A DNA stretch of 64,000 bases from Ditylenchus dipsaci. Lineage: Eukaryota; Nematoda; Chromadorea; Rhabditida; Anguinidae. Both the position numbers and the translations under genes were made by a program. The DNA lies in NCBI GenBank assembly GCA_004194705.1, contig SADC01000274.1, positions 124,001-188,000 of the forward strand, given 5' to 3'. The number at the start of each line of letters is the position of its first letter. The stretch's first letter is position 1. Shown piece after piece: positions 24,350 to 36,485 of this stretch. The notes beneath the pieces were generated by a model, which was given only the letters and a program-made list of their open reading frames with translations, was not told the origin of the DNA and did no database searches.

Positions 24350-24500
24350 GTTGCATTAGGCTACTTAAAAGTAGGGTGGTGAGGTTACGGTTAATTTGGC
24401 CCTACCCGGTTTTCGGTTAACCGCTTTTTGGGGTACCCGGTTTTCGGTTACGGTTTATCACCAGTACCCGGTTAACCGATCCGGTTTTTTCCGGTTTTTT
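24350..24500. repeat. CCCGGTTTTCGGTTA short tandem repeat
   Basis: Imperfect repeats of ACCCGGTTTTCGGTTA follow GGGTGGTGAGGTTACGG. They resemble the subterminal minisatellites of the hAT-type elements elsewhere here, but the partner end was not found. Confidence 0.45.
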
Positions 24501-24588
24501 AAATTTTTGGCAAATTAGTCCTAGACGTTGAAAATTAATGTAAATTTTTGAAACACAAATAAATCTAACTTTTTGCAGACCTCATATA

Positions 24589-24745
24589 CCGTACCTTATC
24601 TATTAAACCCTTATGGGGATTATTTTTCAACCGTCAAAAAGTGCGGAAATTCTCAATCAAAATTGTGTCTCAACTCTGATATCCTAGCTTAAAAAAGGAG
24701 GGATTGGGGGTTATTAGAGAGTCGGGATTACTAGAGAATATACGG
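24589..24745. mobile_element. pogo-type MITE
   Basis: CCGTACCTTATCTATTAAAC and inverse TTACTAGAGAATATACGG are flanked by TA. It is a short copy of the family with a diverged left end. Confidence 0.75.
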
Positions 24746-25755
24746 TATTGAGTTTTACGCTTTAATGATCTAGCCTACAAAGAATAAATTGTAGTCTAAC
24801 GAATTAATATTTTGCAACAAAATTTTAATGTTTCAACGTTTGGCTCAAGCTTCATCCGTGTTAGTGAAAACATTTTAAATGTCTACTCAATCACAAATGT
24901 TCTTAACTTTATTCCTTCACTAAGAATTTCATTGTGGGGCTAAGAGGTAGAATTGTATAGCTAAAAGGTAGAATCAAAAAGTTAAGCTTTGAAAAAGCAT
25001 AAATGATGAAATAAATATGAAAATGTCAAGCAAATAAAATTTTGGTTTAATTTTATTCATACTTTTAAAGAATACACACTTTCTCTCATCCTTATTCTGG
25101 AAGCACTGTTTTAGGTATTTAACAACCCCACTAAAAGAGTTTCGAACTGAAAGTTAAGAGTTTTCAAATTTAAGGGGGCGAAAAGGCATTAAAAAATCTT
25201 CAGCCATTAATGACAAGACTTTTAAACTGTTTTTACACGCTAAAATACTACTTTCCTGCAAAAAGTAAAAATTATCGTGACATTGTCGAATAAAAGTCGA
25301 CAATTTCACGCAGATCACTACCTTCTGACTGCAGATGAATCAAGTTGAATAGAAATCCTAAAAAATTGTAGGCACAGTACAGGCTGTGAATGAGAACAAA
25401 AAGAAAAAATACCTGAGGGACAGGTTGTTTTCACTGTTTTTTTATTTAAGGTTACATGTTTTAGTCCGCCTTAATGTAAGCTGGTCTAAAAAATTACCTT
25501 TCGGTCAATTGGCCCACAATTTCTTATCACCTTTGTGGATCAAAGCAATTGGTAAAATATGTGTTTATATACCGATCAGAATGATTCCATAAGACTTAGG
25601 GTCGGCCACCTTGGAGGAGTACCTACCAGATACTAGTAGGGTATTGGGATTCTGGCTAGTCATAAAAGCATTTTGGTCTTAACAAACCATTTTCTGCACA
25701 CAATTCTGTGTTACATAGAATAGTTTGTTTCGTTCTTAGATATGATGAAAATTAT

Positions 25756-25941
25756 AAGGACCAAAAAATTTATGTGATTTTATAATGGGTTTCACTAAAT
25801 ATTGTCGCATAATGCAATGAAACCATCATAAAATCACATAAATAATTTTATATTAAAAAATTTTTTGCAACCCGTCAATGGGTTTTTCATTAGGTTTACA
25901 AACCCATTTCTCAACCCCCGAAGTGTCCCCACTTTAAAAGA
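25756..25941. mobile_element. Partial MITE of the 7660 family
   Basis: TTTATGTGATTTTATAATGG and its inverse, then AACCCGTCAATGGGTTTTTC and CTTTAAAAG, as in 7660-7942. The left third is missing. Confidence 0.75.
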
Positions 25942-25945
25942 TTTG

Positions 25946-26022
25946 CTACAAATGAGATTAAAATCTCATTTGTAGCAGATTTAAAATCTCATTTGTAGCA
26001 GATTTAAAATCTCATTTGTAGC
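25946..26022. repeat. 23-25-bp tandem repeat with an inverted first unit
   Basis: Three direct copies of AAAATCTCATTTGTAGCAGA are preceded by one inverted copy (TGCTACAAATGAGATT), starting immediately at the right end of the MITE at 25941. It is too short, and has no spacers, for any CRISPR-like reading. Confidence 0.85.
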
Positions 26023-27323
26023 AATAAGCCCTGTGAAGTCGAAATCCGTTGATCAATTCACCGCTGACCAATTCACCTAGAACCATAGTTTCCCGAACAC
26101 CTGATGCACTTCGATACAGTTCATCCTAAAGGAAGCTACCACCGACTAGAAAGGAGGAAGAAAATTAATAAAGTAAATAAAGTCGGGAATAAAATTAGTT
26201 GATAGGTTTCAATGGTAATCTCTTTTTTTCAGATCTATTAACACTCTGAATACGGATCATTTCCGTCCCTATTTATCTTCATGTAATTGTGACAAACCTA
26301 ATTATTTGACAGAGTTTCTACATATTAAAAAAAATCAAGATTGAGAAATTTTTGCTGTTATTTGTCTTCTACCAAAAAATCCTTTTTTTTGGCTTGGTCA
26401 TTCAGATTTCAGCCAATACGAAAAATAATGAGAGATAGAGAAACACGACAGCTCGTCGAAAAATTTAATAATCAACAAGAAAACTTGTTTTCAATTTTTG
26501 TCTTTCGTGAAATTTGGGTTGAAAAAAAGGCCACACCTTCTAATAAGGCCTCAAATTTTGCTTAAACCGAGGGCTGAAAAAAGGAACAAAACAGAGAAGA
26601 TACCTAAGCACGGAATTTTTAACTTGGTTTCTAACAAAAATTTACTTAAAATTAAAATTTAGGCCTTGTTCTTTTAGAAACCAAGTTCAAAAATCCGTAC
26701 AGAAGTTGAATGATTAGGCGAAAAAATTTGAATTGGCTGCGACAATTCGAAACAGGTGGCAACTGCCCTTTAACACAAAGAGGTTTATTTCAAACAAATC
26801 ATGGAACTAAAAACTGGGAAGAAATCGGTGATCTGACTCAGAGATTTATTCTTGTAAGAAATATGACAGAAAATTTTACAATTTTAAATAGGAAGGTCAA
26901 GGCAGAAAATAATTTTCGCAAATCGAGAGACCACAAGAGTAAATATGTTGGCAGCAATTCATATAATTTGTACAATATGCAGTGTGTCTATTTATCGAGG
27001 TTGACTTTATTGGACTAGACTGGGCGTAAGGTGTATGTTTATCGGGTGTCGCTTATCGGGTGTCCGTCTATCGGGGTTGAGGTTTGCTGTGTTTTAGGTA
27101 AAACCAACCAATTTTTTTAAAAGTTCTCCATTATCGTGGGTGTTCGTTTATCGCCAATATTACCCATTTGAATGGAGGCGACCGGAGATTTATGAATTTC
27201 GCTTCCAAGCCTACCAGAGAAATTACTCTAAATGTGGTTAAAAACATCTCTGAGAGCACTCCCATTGGAGAAGTCCTGCTAAATTTTTATAGCAGCGGAC
27301 AAGAGCTCGCCCAACTACAATTA

Positions 27324-28257
27324 CCGTATTTCCTCCAATTGCCGCCCCCCCCTCTAATTATTCTAATTATATCGAATTTATATACGCATCGCCTTAAGTC
27401 ACAGGTTCGACTACACTGGCTGCAGACCTTATTTTTTTCTCCTTTTATTTACAAGTTTGATGTCAAAATGTAGCTAAGATCATCAGCTTTCATTTAAGCT
27501 ATCATACAGATAAAAAGTTTGTATAAAGTTAGAGCTAAAATTTAAGAAACATTGAACCATGTCCAATTCGATGAAATCCTCAATAGGATTATCAATCAAG
27601 ATCAATTGCGACCATTTTCAGCTTCACCATCAGCAAATGCTCTAATTTGGAGATTTCATGCACATGACTGGCTGGCATTGAATTGGACATCAGTAAAAGT
27701 TTCAAAAATCTTAGCTCTAACAAATTACTACCATCTACCCTGTATGATAGCTTAAATGAAAGCTCATAATCTTGGCTACATTTCTGTATATGAAACGTGT
27801 GACTTGCCGAAAAAGAAACCCTCAAAACCCGTGATTATCGTAACTATAGCCTATTTTTTAGCTTACGAATAAGCTACACTAGGTGTGAAACCATGCGTTG
27901 ATGGTCTTGTCGGACAGTCAAGAGCCCGAGGATGACTTTTACACGAAATTATTAATAAAACAAATGGTGTGCAGCCGGTAGTAGTCGAACCTGTGACCTA
28001 CGACCTACCTATATATATGCAGTTTCCGTCCCTTTAATTTGGCTGCCCTGGACAAACAATTGGCCTAAAATTTCTGCCTTAAAATCATAAATATTTGAAA
28101 ATAGGATAAAACTTTCATTGTTGGAGTGGTAAATTACATCAAAGTTATGATCGAAAATAAGCGCCCCCCTTCTAATTGCCGCTCTCCCTCTAATTGCCCC
28201 CCCCTAGAGGTCGATCGGAAAATAAGCGCCCCGGGGCGGCAATTAGAGGAAATACGG
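27324..28257. mobile_element. pogo-type element, 934 bp, non-coding
   Basis: CCGTATTTCCTCCAATTGCC and inverse GGCAATTAGAGGAAATACGG are flanked by TA. An inner inverted pair includes GTCACAGGTTCGACTAC (27401) and GTAGTCGAACCTGTGAC (27985), which are tRNA-like B boxes. The overlapping ORFs at 27552-27825 are palindrome shadows. Confidence 0.85.
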
Positions 28258-28261
28258 TATA

Positions 28262-28437
28262 CAGTCGAGTCTCGATTTAACGATCACCCGATTTAACGAT
28301 CACCTTCGATTTAACGATCACCTGGATCGGTCCCTTCATAATAAATTCCGTCAAATTAGCCTCGATTCAACGATCACTCTCGATTTAACGATCACCTGGG
28401 TCGGTCCCAGGGTGATCGTTAAATCGAGACTCGACTG
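28262..28437. mobile_element. Tigger-like MITE (CAGTCGAGTCTCGATTTAACG)
   Basis: Perfect inverted ends CAGTCGAGTCTCGATTTAAC, flanked by TA, and inner tandem copies of ATTTAACGATCACC. It inserted directly beside the pogo-type element ending at 28257. Confidence 0.9.
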
Positions 28438-28439
28438 TA

Positions 28440-29940
28440 CGTAAGTTCGGCTTTGAATAAACTTCGTATTGAAGTTTCCATAGTTTCCATTCATTTCGAT
28501 TTGAACTAGCAAAGACACCGCCTTGGGTAGGATCTTGGTACTGATTTCCTGTTTTCACCTCTAATTAAAAGACCACTGATTGTATACGTCAGTTCGTGGT
28601 CGTAGTACAAGCGGTTCAAAAATACCTTATGTAAAAAAAATTAGAATATTTTTCTTTGTCTCACATTTTTCGACAAAAAGTATACAAAAGAGTGGTTTTT
28701 GAGCGAGCTGACAAAGGTGCCCATTTAAATATATTCTGATGTTATTGTCAGTGTGCCCATTGAAAAGCAGTGTAGCATCGACAAAAGCTTCTTTTGCACA
28801 ACAATTTTTTTGCTTCAAAAACCTCTTTTTGATACTTCATTTGGCTCAATTAGGTGGTGCTACGTGAAAAAGTCGAACAACAAAAGCAAAACTTTGTCTT
28901 ACTGGATAGGAAAGGAAACAACTATTATTAATATTAGTTGAGAAAGCAATTAGGATATGAAGCACTTGTTGTTTGGCCATCTTTTTGTGTGTGAAATCCC
29001 ATTCGGAAGACAATGGAATGTGTTTCCGGTTCACTCAAGCATCCTTTTATTAGCTTAGCTGAGCTTAAATGGGAATCAAGTTGCTGATGAACAATACAAC
29101 AGATTTTGATAAGACAATTTTGATGAAAAATATTTGATTTAAAATCAAGTTCTTTAAAAGCTAAAGGGCTGTTTTATAAGTAAGTCGGTAGGCATAATTG
29201 TGTGGAAAAAAAACTTTACGACTTACATGACTATATGCAACGGTTAAGATAGCATTTTTGAATAACTTTCTGAGTTAGTTTTTGAATTGTATGTCGTTTA
29301 TGCAAGTACTCTTTTACTGTTTTTGCACGAGAAAAAATCCATATCCGTACAAAACGTATTACCTGAAACTTTGTTTTAAATTTTTCTTCTCTAAATCAAC
29401 CTACACCAGGGCTTTTAAACCTCTTTATTAAAATAAAGCAAGTTCCCAGTGAAACAGTAGATTTAAAACTAAATTTTTCTTTTAGAATTGATTTGAATCG
29501 TTGAATGTGGGTTAACAACAAGACTTCGATCTGTACTTTTTTATATGATTTGTCTTTGTTTCGAGTCTCCGAACCTTATTATTTTTTCATAATTTCACGT
29601 CAAATTTATATTTTCAGCACTAAAACAGCAATGAGCACTGGATAAAATATCCTTTCTGCCGAAATATCCGAAAATGTGATTGTTTTGGCCAAATGTCCCT
29701 TATTCTTAAAATTTGAGTTGATAGACCTGTCCTATACCCGCTTTTCGTTCGACTAGCTCATTTACCTTGATCCAAAGCCTCAATTCGAAGAGCATATCGA
29801 CTCATGTTTTCCTGTCTCACTGGTGACCAATATTTGGTTGCAAATAGAATTTATAAATTATTTATGTGATTCTATGATGGTTTCACTATATCATTCGACA
29901 TTATTTAGTGAAACCTATTATGAAATCACATCATAATAAT
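28440..29940. other. No gene recognised
   Basis: Short ORFs at 28627-29034 on both strands overlap in opposite frames and have no supported splice context. Around 29850-29940 lies a relic of the MITE family seen at 7660. Confidence 0.45.
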
Positions 29941-30024
29941 ATAGGGGCTAAACCAAAAATATTTTCGCTTCAAGACTATTCCCATTTTTGTTTGATCCCG
30001 GGATTTTTCCGGGACTTTGAGAAA

Positions 30025-30960
30025 GGGTCCGCCCTGTTTCCCCTCAAGGCCGTTTCCCCTCAAAGGACGTTCCCTCTCAAGGCCGTTTCCCCTCAAAGGC
30101 CGTTTCCCCTCAAAGAACGTTTCCCCTCAAAGGACGTTTCCCCTCAAGTTCCCCTCAAAGGCCGTTTCCCTCAAAGAACGTTTCCCCTCAAAGGACGTTT
30201 CCCCTCAAGAACGTTTTCCCTCAAAGGACGTTTCCCCTCAAAGTTCCCCTCAAAGGCGTTTCCCCTCAAAGAACGTTTCCCCTCAAGGACGTTTCCCCTC
30301 AAAGAAACGTTTCCCTCAAAGGACGTTTCCCTCAAAGTTCCCCTCAAAGGCCGTTTCCCCTCAAAGAACGTTTCCCTCGAAGCTCCCTCTGATTCTTCTC
30401 CTTCTACCTGACTGCCTTCGGCAGGCAACCTAATTCAATAGGAAGCACCTTTGTGGTACATGGTCTGGGATAAGGCTTACTCTTTATATACGAGCTCTAT
30501 ATTAGCATCCATCAGATTGCTAAATTTTTATATTTAAAGTAAATATCGATTTTCAAAAAAAAACAACAGAAAAAAATGAATAAATACAAAATCGGACTTA
30601 AAAAAATGAACAGATACAGGCGGTGAAATGACCCGGCGGTGAAAATGCGTGTTAACGGTAAATCCACCAATATCTCCAAAACGTTTCTGAGATGTTCATG
30701 GCTGTCGATTGCTAGCGCACCTGAACGAAAAAAATATTAATAAAACGAGAGTGCAAAAGCAGAGCGCAAAAAAGAAGAGCGAAAAAATTGACGCGCCACT
30801 TGCGCGACTCCAGAAGGGTAACTCGAAGAAAATTGCAAAAAAAAAATTGAGGGGAACTTTGAGGGGAAACGTCCTTTGAGGGGAAACGGCCTTGAGGGGA
30901 AACGTCCTTTGAGGGGAAACGTCCTTGAGGGAAACGTCCTTTGAGGGAAATGGGCATGCC
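30025..30960. mobile_element. FB-like foldback element with minisatellite arms
   Basis: A perfect direct repeat CTTTGAGAAA flanks it (30015-30024 and 30961-30970), and the palindrome's other arm has a single copy (near 41143), which is the empty site. Ends begin GGGTCCGCCCTGTTTCCC and, inverted, GGGCATGCCCATTTCCC. The long left arm is a tandem array of about 18-20-bp units of CGTTTCCCCTCAAAGGA, and the short right arm (30838-30955) is the inverse. Drosophila FB elements have this architecture and 9-bp duplications. Long ORFs at 29908-30433 are translations of the array, not genes. Confidence 0.85.
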
Positions 30961-31209
30961 CTTTGAGAAATGCTAAAACGGGAAACGAGATTTTCGATTT
31001 CGGAAAACCGGGAAACGGGACCGGGATACCGGGATTCCGTGGGATTGCCGTCCCGGGGCTAAGCCTATTCGTAACTAATATATCATTATATCAATAAAAT
31101 TTGAAAAAGGAAAATTATTTTAGTGATTTTAAGTCCTGCAACTTCAGGTCTGAATATTTCGAGGCGCGAATGCCATAAACATTCAATGGTCAGAAATTTC
31201 TGTACACAT

Positions 31210-31547
31210 TACAGTTCGCTCGGAATCTTTATTTGTACTATAACTGGAATCGGAATTTTAGTTTTGTAAAAATCGAAACCGGAATCAATTTTTCGCCGAA
31301 ACCAAACCGAATCCGTGAAAACCTACTTTTGAAAAAAATTGCCGCTGCTTTGCATCATTTTTTTCTTATTTGTATATTTAACTTGAAAAATTCTTTCGAA
31401 GGTTGAAAATATGCGTTTAAAATCATCCGAGCAAACAAAATTATGATAGAATTGGCTCAGAATCGGAATTAAATTTCATAAAACGGAATTGGATATCCAT
31501 TCGCGACCGGAAACCCGAAAAAGAGCCAGAATTCCGGACCGACTCTT
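31210..31547. mobile_element. hAT-type MITE, 338 bp
   Basis: It is flanked by GTACACAT on both sides (31202-31209, 31548-31555). Ends are imperfect inverted CAGTTCGCTCGGAAT / GAGTCGGTCCGGAAT, with repeated GGAATCGGAATT-type units inside. The right palindrome arm retains the left part of the same element after GTACACAT, so this insertion predates the palindrome and was later truncated there. Confidence 0.78.
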
Positions 31548-31954
31548 GTACACATGGGTGGAAATTGTCTTCAATGCCAATTTTTCGAAAAAAATATTGA
31601 AAAAAATATGAAGATCACAATAATTTGACGTTTAAAACTGCATCGAAAGGTATTAAAATTCGAAAAAAGCAGATTGCAACGGAGGTCATCACATGGGTTA
31701 AACATGGGTTTCCTAGTTAGGAAAATTAGACCGTCATTTAAATGAGACCCTCGCGATTTTGGCCGTCAATATTATTTCACTGTTGAAAAAATTGACCATC
31801 GAGCAAGCAAATTGCCGTCACAACCTGTTCATGGTCAACTTTGCGCAACGGTCAAAACGATGGCAGTCAATTATTCCTACGGTGAACTAAAAACAAAGGT
31901 CGAATTACTGTCGGTTGACATTGTCACGATCAATCGGCCTTGACAAGAACAATT

Positions 31955-32060
31955 CGCCAACCCCCTTCTCCAATAGAGCCCCGCATCCTAGTAGAGCCCC
32001 TTCTAGAGGTTTATTGAAAATAAAGCCCTGGGGGGGGCTTCTATTAGAGCATTTACGGTA
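31955..32060. repeat. pogo-type MITE piece in the left arm
   Basis: CTCCAATAGAGCCCCGC ... TCTATTAGAGCATTTACGGTA. The inverted counterpart lies at about 40352-40450 in the other arm, so it was present before the arms formed. Confidence 0.65.
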
Positions 32061-32401
32061 ATCGAAAATTTGGAGAAGTGAAATATTATTATAACAGGCA
32101 GAAGCACGATAGCAAAATTTTTTTCACAAATAGATCACAGAGAAATTTATTGATTTTGCTGATTTTTGCAAATTTTGACAAAATCACGTGCCCTATTTTT
32201 TCATAAATGTCCCCTTTTCCGATATTCAATAACAGAAATTTGTGATCATCGATTTTTAGGAAAGATCATGCTGCTATCAAAATTTGAATTTTCGCCTGCA
32301 TACCACTATATAATATGGCATCTGAAGCAAAATTTTAATCATATCTCCTTTAATATTTCGCAATTTTTTTCAAGATAAATTTTTGGTAGTGTGCTAAGAT
32401 T

Positions 32402-35400
32402 ATTGTTTCTCAATACTGTAAATAGATAAAATAGAGCTAGGAATTTTGTCAGTTATTTTGCAAAAATTAAAAAAAAATCTGTTTCAGATTTGTTGTGCCC
32501 CTAAAACTTCAGAGTCAGAAGATTGGGAAATTCTCACAATTTTATCTTTAAGCCTAGATGGATTATAGAAATCCAAGTGCATTATGGAAATCCATATTAT
32601 GAAAAATGCTAAAAAAAACGACGTTTTGACGCCACTGTTCTATACCCCTCCCTTCAAAATTTTCGACAGCCACCTCAAACCACCATTTTTCGAGAAAAAA
32701 GTTAGGCAAAAGCCCTTGTTAGTATGCCCTTGTTCACAGGCGTAGCCAAAAATTTGTGACGGGGCGGACTCGAATTTTTTTTTGCCATCTTACCTACACT
32801 GTTTTAAACTGACGAGGGGGGGGGGGCATGTGCAAAATCTTCTTGGCTGTTCCACTGCCTCGTTGATATGTAGGACCACTTTTAATTTTAATTTTTTTTT
32901 TCGCGCAAACTATGTCATCTTGTAGTCCTGGTCATTCTCTAGCGAATTTTATTAACATTATGAAATTGACTCAGTCATATAGGATATATTGACATAACAA
33001 AGAAAAAAACCGGGACTTTAAATCGCCGAATTTTCAGTTTCGGTTAAATAAATTCGCGGTCAAAAAATCGGATAAAGTTGTATGCCCTGTAATAATATTC
33101 TAACACTATGTTATGGCGCAGGTTAAGTGCTTAAAAGTCTACAGAAAACTTTTGAAAATATAAATGTCGAGATTTGGAATTTGAAAAGAAAAACTGAAAA
33201 TGTCCAAAACAAGGTTTTTTAATTTTTTCGACTTTTAGTCTTTTTATATGGGATTGTTTTTATAAGGATCAACACTTTGGTTTTTAGAAATCATTCTGTA
33301 AATTGGGTTTTATAGTTATTGATCTGCTCTGCAATATGGTATAAGTATTTGGCGCAATTTTCAGCGCTGCTCGGTGCGTGAAACGAGTAACGCCAAAAAT
33401 TCTTTATAGAGTTTTTTTTTTAACACTTTTAAAATATGTGGACCCATAACCAGTGTTGTGAGTGGCACCGGTGCGGCTCCGGCACCGGTCGCTCACGGCA
33501 CCGCACCGGTGCCGTGAGCTGGTGCCGGTGCCGAAATTTTTGAGAGTCGGTGCGTGAGCCGGTGCCCGTGCTGGAATTTTCAAAGTCGGTGCCGTGAGTT
33601 GGTGCCGGTGCCGGATTTTTCGAGGTCGGTGTAGTAAATCGGTGCCAGTGCCGAAATTCCAAAAAAGGAAATCACATCGGTGCGGCAACGGCACCAGGCA
33701 GCTCACGGCGCCGCACCGGTGCCGTGAGCTGCCTGGTGCTGGGGAATTACCAGTTGTGCCGTGAGCTGGTGCCGGTGCCGAAAATTTTTCGGTCGGTGCC
33801 GTGAGCTGGTGCCGGTGCCGAAAATTTTTCGTCGGTGCCGTGAGCTGGTGCCGGAGCCTGAATTTTCACGATCGGTGCCGTGAACCGGTGCCGGTGCCGG
33901 AATTTTTAGGGTTGTTTCTCAATACTGTAAATAGATAAAATAGAGCTAGGAATTTTGTCAGTTATTTTGCAAAAATTAAAAAAAATCTGTTTCAGATTTG
34001 TTGTGCCCCTAAAACTTCAGAGTCAGAAGATTGGGAAATTCTCACAATTTTATCTTTAAGCCTAGATGGATTATAGAAATCCAAGTGCATTATGGAAATC
34101 CATATTATGAAAAATGCTAAAAAAACGACGTTTTGACGCCACTGTTCTATACCCCTCCCTTCAAATTTTCGACAGCCACCTCAAACCACCATTTTTCGAG
34201 AAAAAAGTTAGGCAAAAGCCCTTGTTAGTATGCCCTTGTTCACAGGCGTAGCCAAAAATTTGTGACGGGGGCGGACTCGAATTTTTTTTGCCATCTTACC
34301 TACACTGTTTTAAACTGACGAGGGGGGGGGGCATGTGCAAAATCTTCTTGGCTGTTCCACTGCCTCGTTGATATGTAGGACCACTTTTAATTTTTAATTT
34401 TTTTTTTCGCGCAAACTATGTCATCTTGTAGTCCTGGTCATTCTCTAGCGAATTTTATTAACATTATGAAATTGACTCAGTCATATAGGATATATTGACA
34501 TAACAAAGAAAAAAACCGGGACTTTAAATCGCCGAATTTTCAGTTTCGGTTAAATAATTCGCGGTCAAAAATCGGATAAAGTTGTATGCCCTGTAATATA
34601 TTCTAACACTATGTTATGGCGCAGGTTAAGTGCTTAAAAGTCTACAGAAAACTTTTGAAAATATAAATGTCGAGATTTGGAATTTGAAAAGAAAAACTGA
34701 AAATGTCCAAAAACCAAGTTTTCTTAATTTTTTCGACTTTTAGTCTTTTTATATGGGATTGTTTTTATAAGGATCAACACTTTGGTTTTTAGAAATCATT
34801 CTGTAAATTGGGTTTTATAGTTATTGATCTGCTCTGCAATATGGTATAAGTATTTGGCGCAATTTTCAGCGCTGCTCGGTGCGTGAAACCGAGTAACGCC
34901 AAAAATTCTTTATAGAGTTTTTTTTTTAACACTTTTAAAATATGTGGACCCATAACCAGTGTTGTGAGTGGCACCGGTGCGGCTCCGGCACCGGTCGCTC
35001 ACGGCACCGCACCGGTGCCGTGAGCTGGTGCCGGTGCCGAAATTTTTGAGAGTCGGTGCGTGAGCCGGTGCCCGTGCTGGAATTTTCAAAGTCGGTGCCG
35101 TGAGTTGGTGCCGGTGCCGGATTTTTCGAGGTCGGTGTAGTAAATCGTGCCAGTGCCGAAATTCCAAAAAAGGGAAATCACATCGGTGCGGCAACGGCAC
35201 CAGCAGCTCACGGCGCCGCACCGGTGCCGTGAGCTGCCTGGTGCTGGGGAATTACCAGTTGGTGCCGTGAGCTGGTGCCGGTGCCGAAAATTTTTCGGTC
35301 GGTGCCGTGAGCTGGTGCCGGTGCCGAAAATTTTTCGGTCGGTGCCGTGAGCTGGTGCGGAGCCTGAATTTTCACGATCGGTGCGTGAACCGGTGCCGGT

Positions 35401-35417
35401 GCCGGAATTTTTAGGGT
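32402..35417. repeat. 1.5-kb tandem duplication inside the left arm
   Basis: 32402-33911 and 33912-35417 are consecutive near-identical copies, both beginning TTGTTTCTCAATACTGTAAA. The junction TTTTTAGGG/TTGTTTCTC joins minisatellite to unique arm sequence. The right arm has only one copy, so the duplication happened after the arms formed. The few differences are mostly one-base indels. Confidence 0.88.
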
Positions 35418-35448
35418 CGGTGCCGTGAGCTGGTGCCGGTGCCGCAAT
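33461..35448. mobile_element. hAT-type element ends with GTGCCGGTGCCG minisatellite (duplicated)
   Basis: The insertion starts CAGTGTTGTGAG after ACCCATAAC. The last copy ends at about 35448 before CCAATAAC. The empty site in the right arm (near 38980-38990) reads CCCATAAC once, giving an 8-bp duplication with one mismatch. The body is GGTGCCGTGAGCTGGTGCCG repeated in both orientations. The start matches the hAT element at 53133 (CAGTGTTGTGAC). The 1.1-kb stretch between the two minisatellite blocks is duplicated arm, not element. Apparent alanine/proline-rich ORFs on both strands are repeat translations. Confidence 0.72.
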
Positions 35449-35591
35449 TCCAATAACTGCCTCACCGACATGACACCTAACCAAACCAAACATTTTCAAC
35501 ACCGGTCTTCGCATCGACAGAAACACTATTCTACCACAAAAAAATTAAGAGAACTTAGCTTACCAGTTTCTACTTTATTTTTTTATTTTAG

Positions 35592-36092
35592 ATGGATTTT
35601 TTTACCAACGCAATTATTCTGCTTTCCTTGCTGCTTATTTGTCAGTGGACATCAGCCAAATATGACTGCGAGAACATTAAGCACAAAAAAGCTGACCATT
35701 CTTTTTTGGATACACCCAAGCTGCAAATTATTAAAAACTTGTTTCAACGAGAGGACAAAAAGCTCCAGCCCACCAAAACACAACTCAAGAAATTTGAAGA
35801 TGCTTTTGGACAGACGATCAATTTTGAATATAAAGACAATAAGCAAATCTCTTCATATTTTGTGGATGAAGAACTTCCAGATTCCTACAGCACTATACTC
35901 TACCACTATGAATACAAGAACTTTTGGTATCTGGAACTGAGAACAATAAACAAAAATGAAACAAGAAAAGAAAAAGAGAAATTTAGAGCTAACGCAGCAG
36001 CACTTATCGGTTGTTTTTTTCTGGCAGACAAAAGTCAGAAGAATTTTTTCATTCAATGGAAACGACAAACATTATACTTCAAAATGTTTTAA
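35592..36092 (+). CDS. Unrecognised secreted protein, copy 1 (166 aa)
   Basis: The frame begins MDFFTNAIILLSLLLICQW, a clear signal peptide with likely cleavage after TSA (residues 20-22). The mature protein is charged, rich in Lys, Tyr and Phe, with a single Cys near its start (YDCENI) and one near the end (IGCFF). I know no family for it. A TTTTATTTTAG acceptor lies immediately before the ATG in both copies, as expected for a 5'UTR intron or trans-splice site. The second copy (38340-38843, minus) shares eight amino-acid replacements with it over about 128 residues. This copy keeps the frame through FRANAAALIGCFFLADKS to a stop. Secretion is inferred only from the leader. Confidence 0.72.
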   Translation: MDFFTNAIILLSLLLICQWTSAKYDCENIKHKKADHSFLDTPKLQIIKNLFQREDKKLQPTKTQLKKFEDAFGQTINFEYKDNKQISSYFVDEELPDSYSTILYHYEYKNFWYLELRTINKNETRKEKEKFRANAAALIGCFFLADKSQKNFFIQWKRQTLYFKMF

Positions 36093-36485
36093 CTAATTTT
36101 TATTTGTCAAAATTCCAAACATGAAATATGAAGCAAATTCTGAAAAAAGAATTCGAATTCCACTCGAGACAACAAAAATTCAAAACTTTCTAATTTTCTG
36201 ATTTTTTTAGTGTAATTTTTTGTCACGAGTGGAATTCAAAATATGACTGAGCTTGACACGAAAGAGCAATTTGTTTGAAGATTTAAGCAAAGCGGCCATG
36301 CTGGACACAAATCTGGTGTCAGAAATTTAAACATACATAATGGCTCTTTTGAAATTTCGTCAAATTTCGCCCCGCCGGATTTTGGTGTAGCATGGCTAGG
36401 AGCTATCGATAAAGATAAAAGTGAAAAAACAATTTGAAGGGAAAACATTTCAAAAATACTAGTTGAAATCTGACTAACTCTGCAA

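Noticed and set aside
25946..26022. Evenly spaced short direct repeats, CRISPR-like at first sight
   Set aside because: Units are adjacent without unique spacers, one is inverted, and the host is an animal. This is a small tandem repeat at a MITE end.
27552..27825. Opposed ORFs of 67 and 77 aa
   Set aside because: They lie in inverted halves of a non-coding pogo-type element and mirror one another.
29908..30433. Long overlapping ORFs (167, 138 and 85 aa) rich in Pro, Leu, Lys and Arg
   Set aside because: They are translations, in several frames and both strands, of the CGTTTCCCCTCAAAGGA minisatellite of the foldback element.
33404..35526. Ala/Pro/His-rich ORFs on both strands (up to 146 aa)
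   Set aside because: They arise from the GTGCCGGTGCCG array and are duplicated with it. There is no start context, no splice signals and no family motif.
35425..35940. 171-aa plus-strand ORF overlapping the secreted-protein gene
   Set aside because: It is an out-of-frame reading that starts in the minisatellite. The 35592 frame has a signal peptide and an acceptor at its ATG and is shared with the inverted copy.
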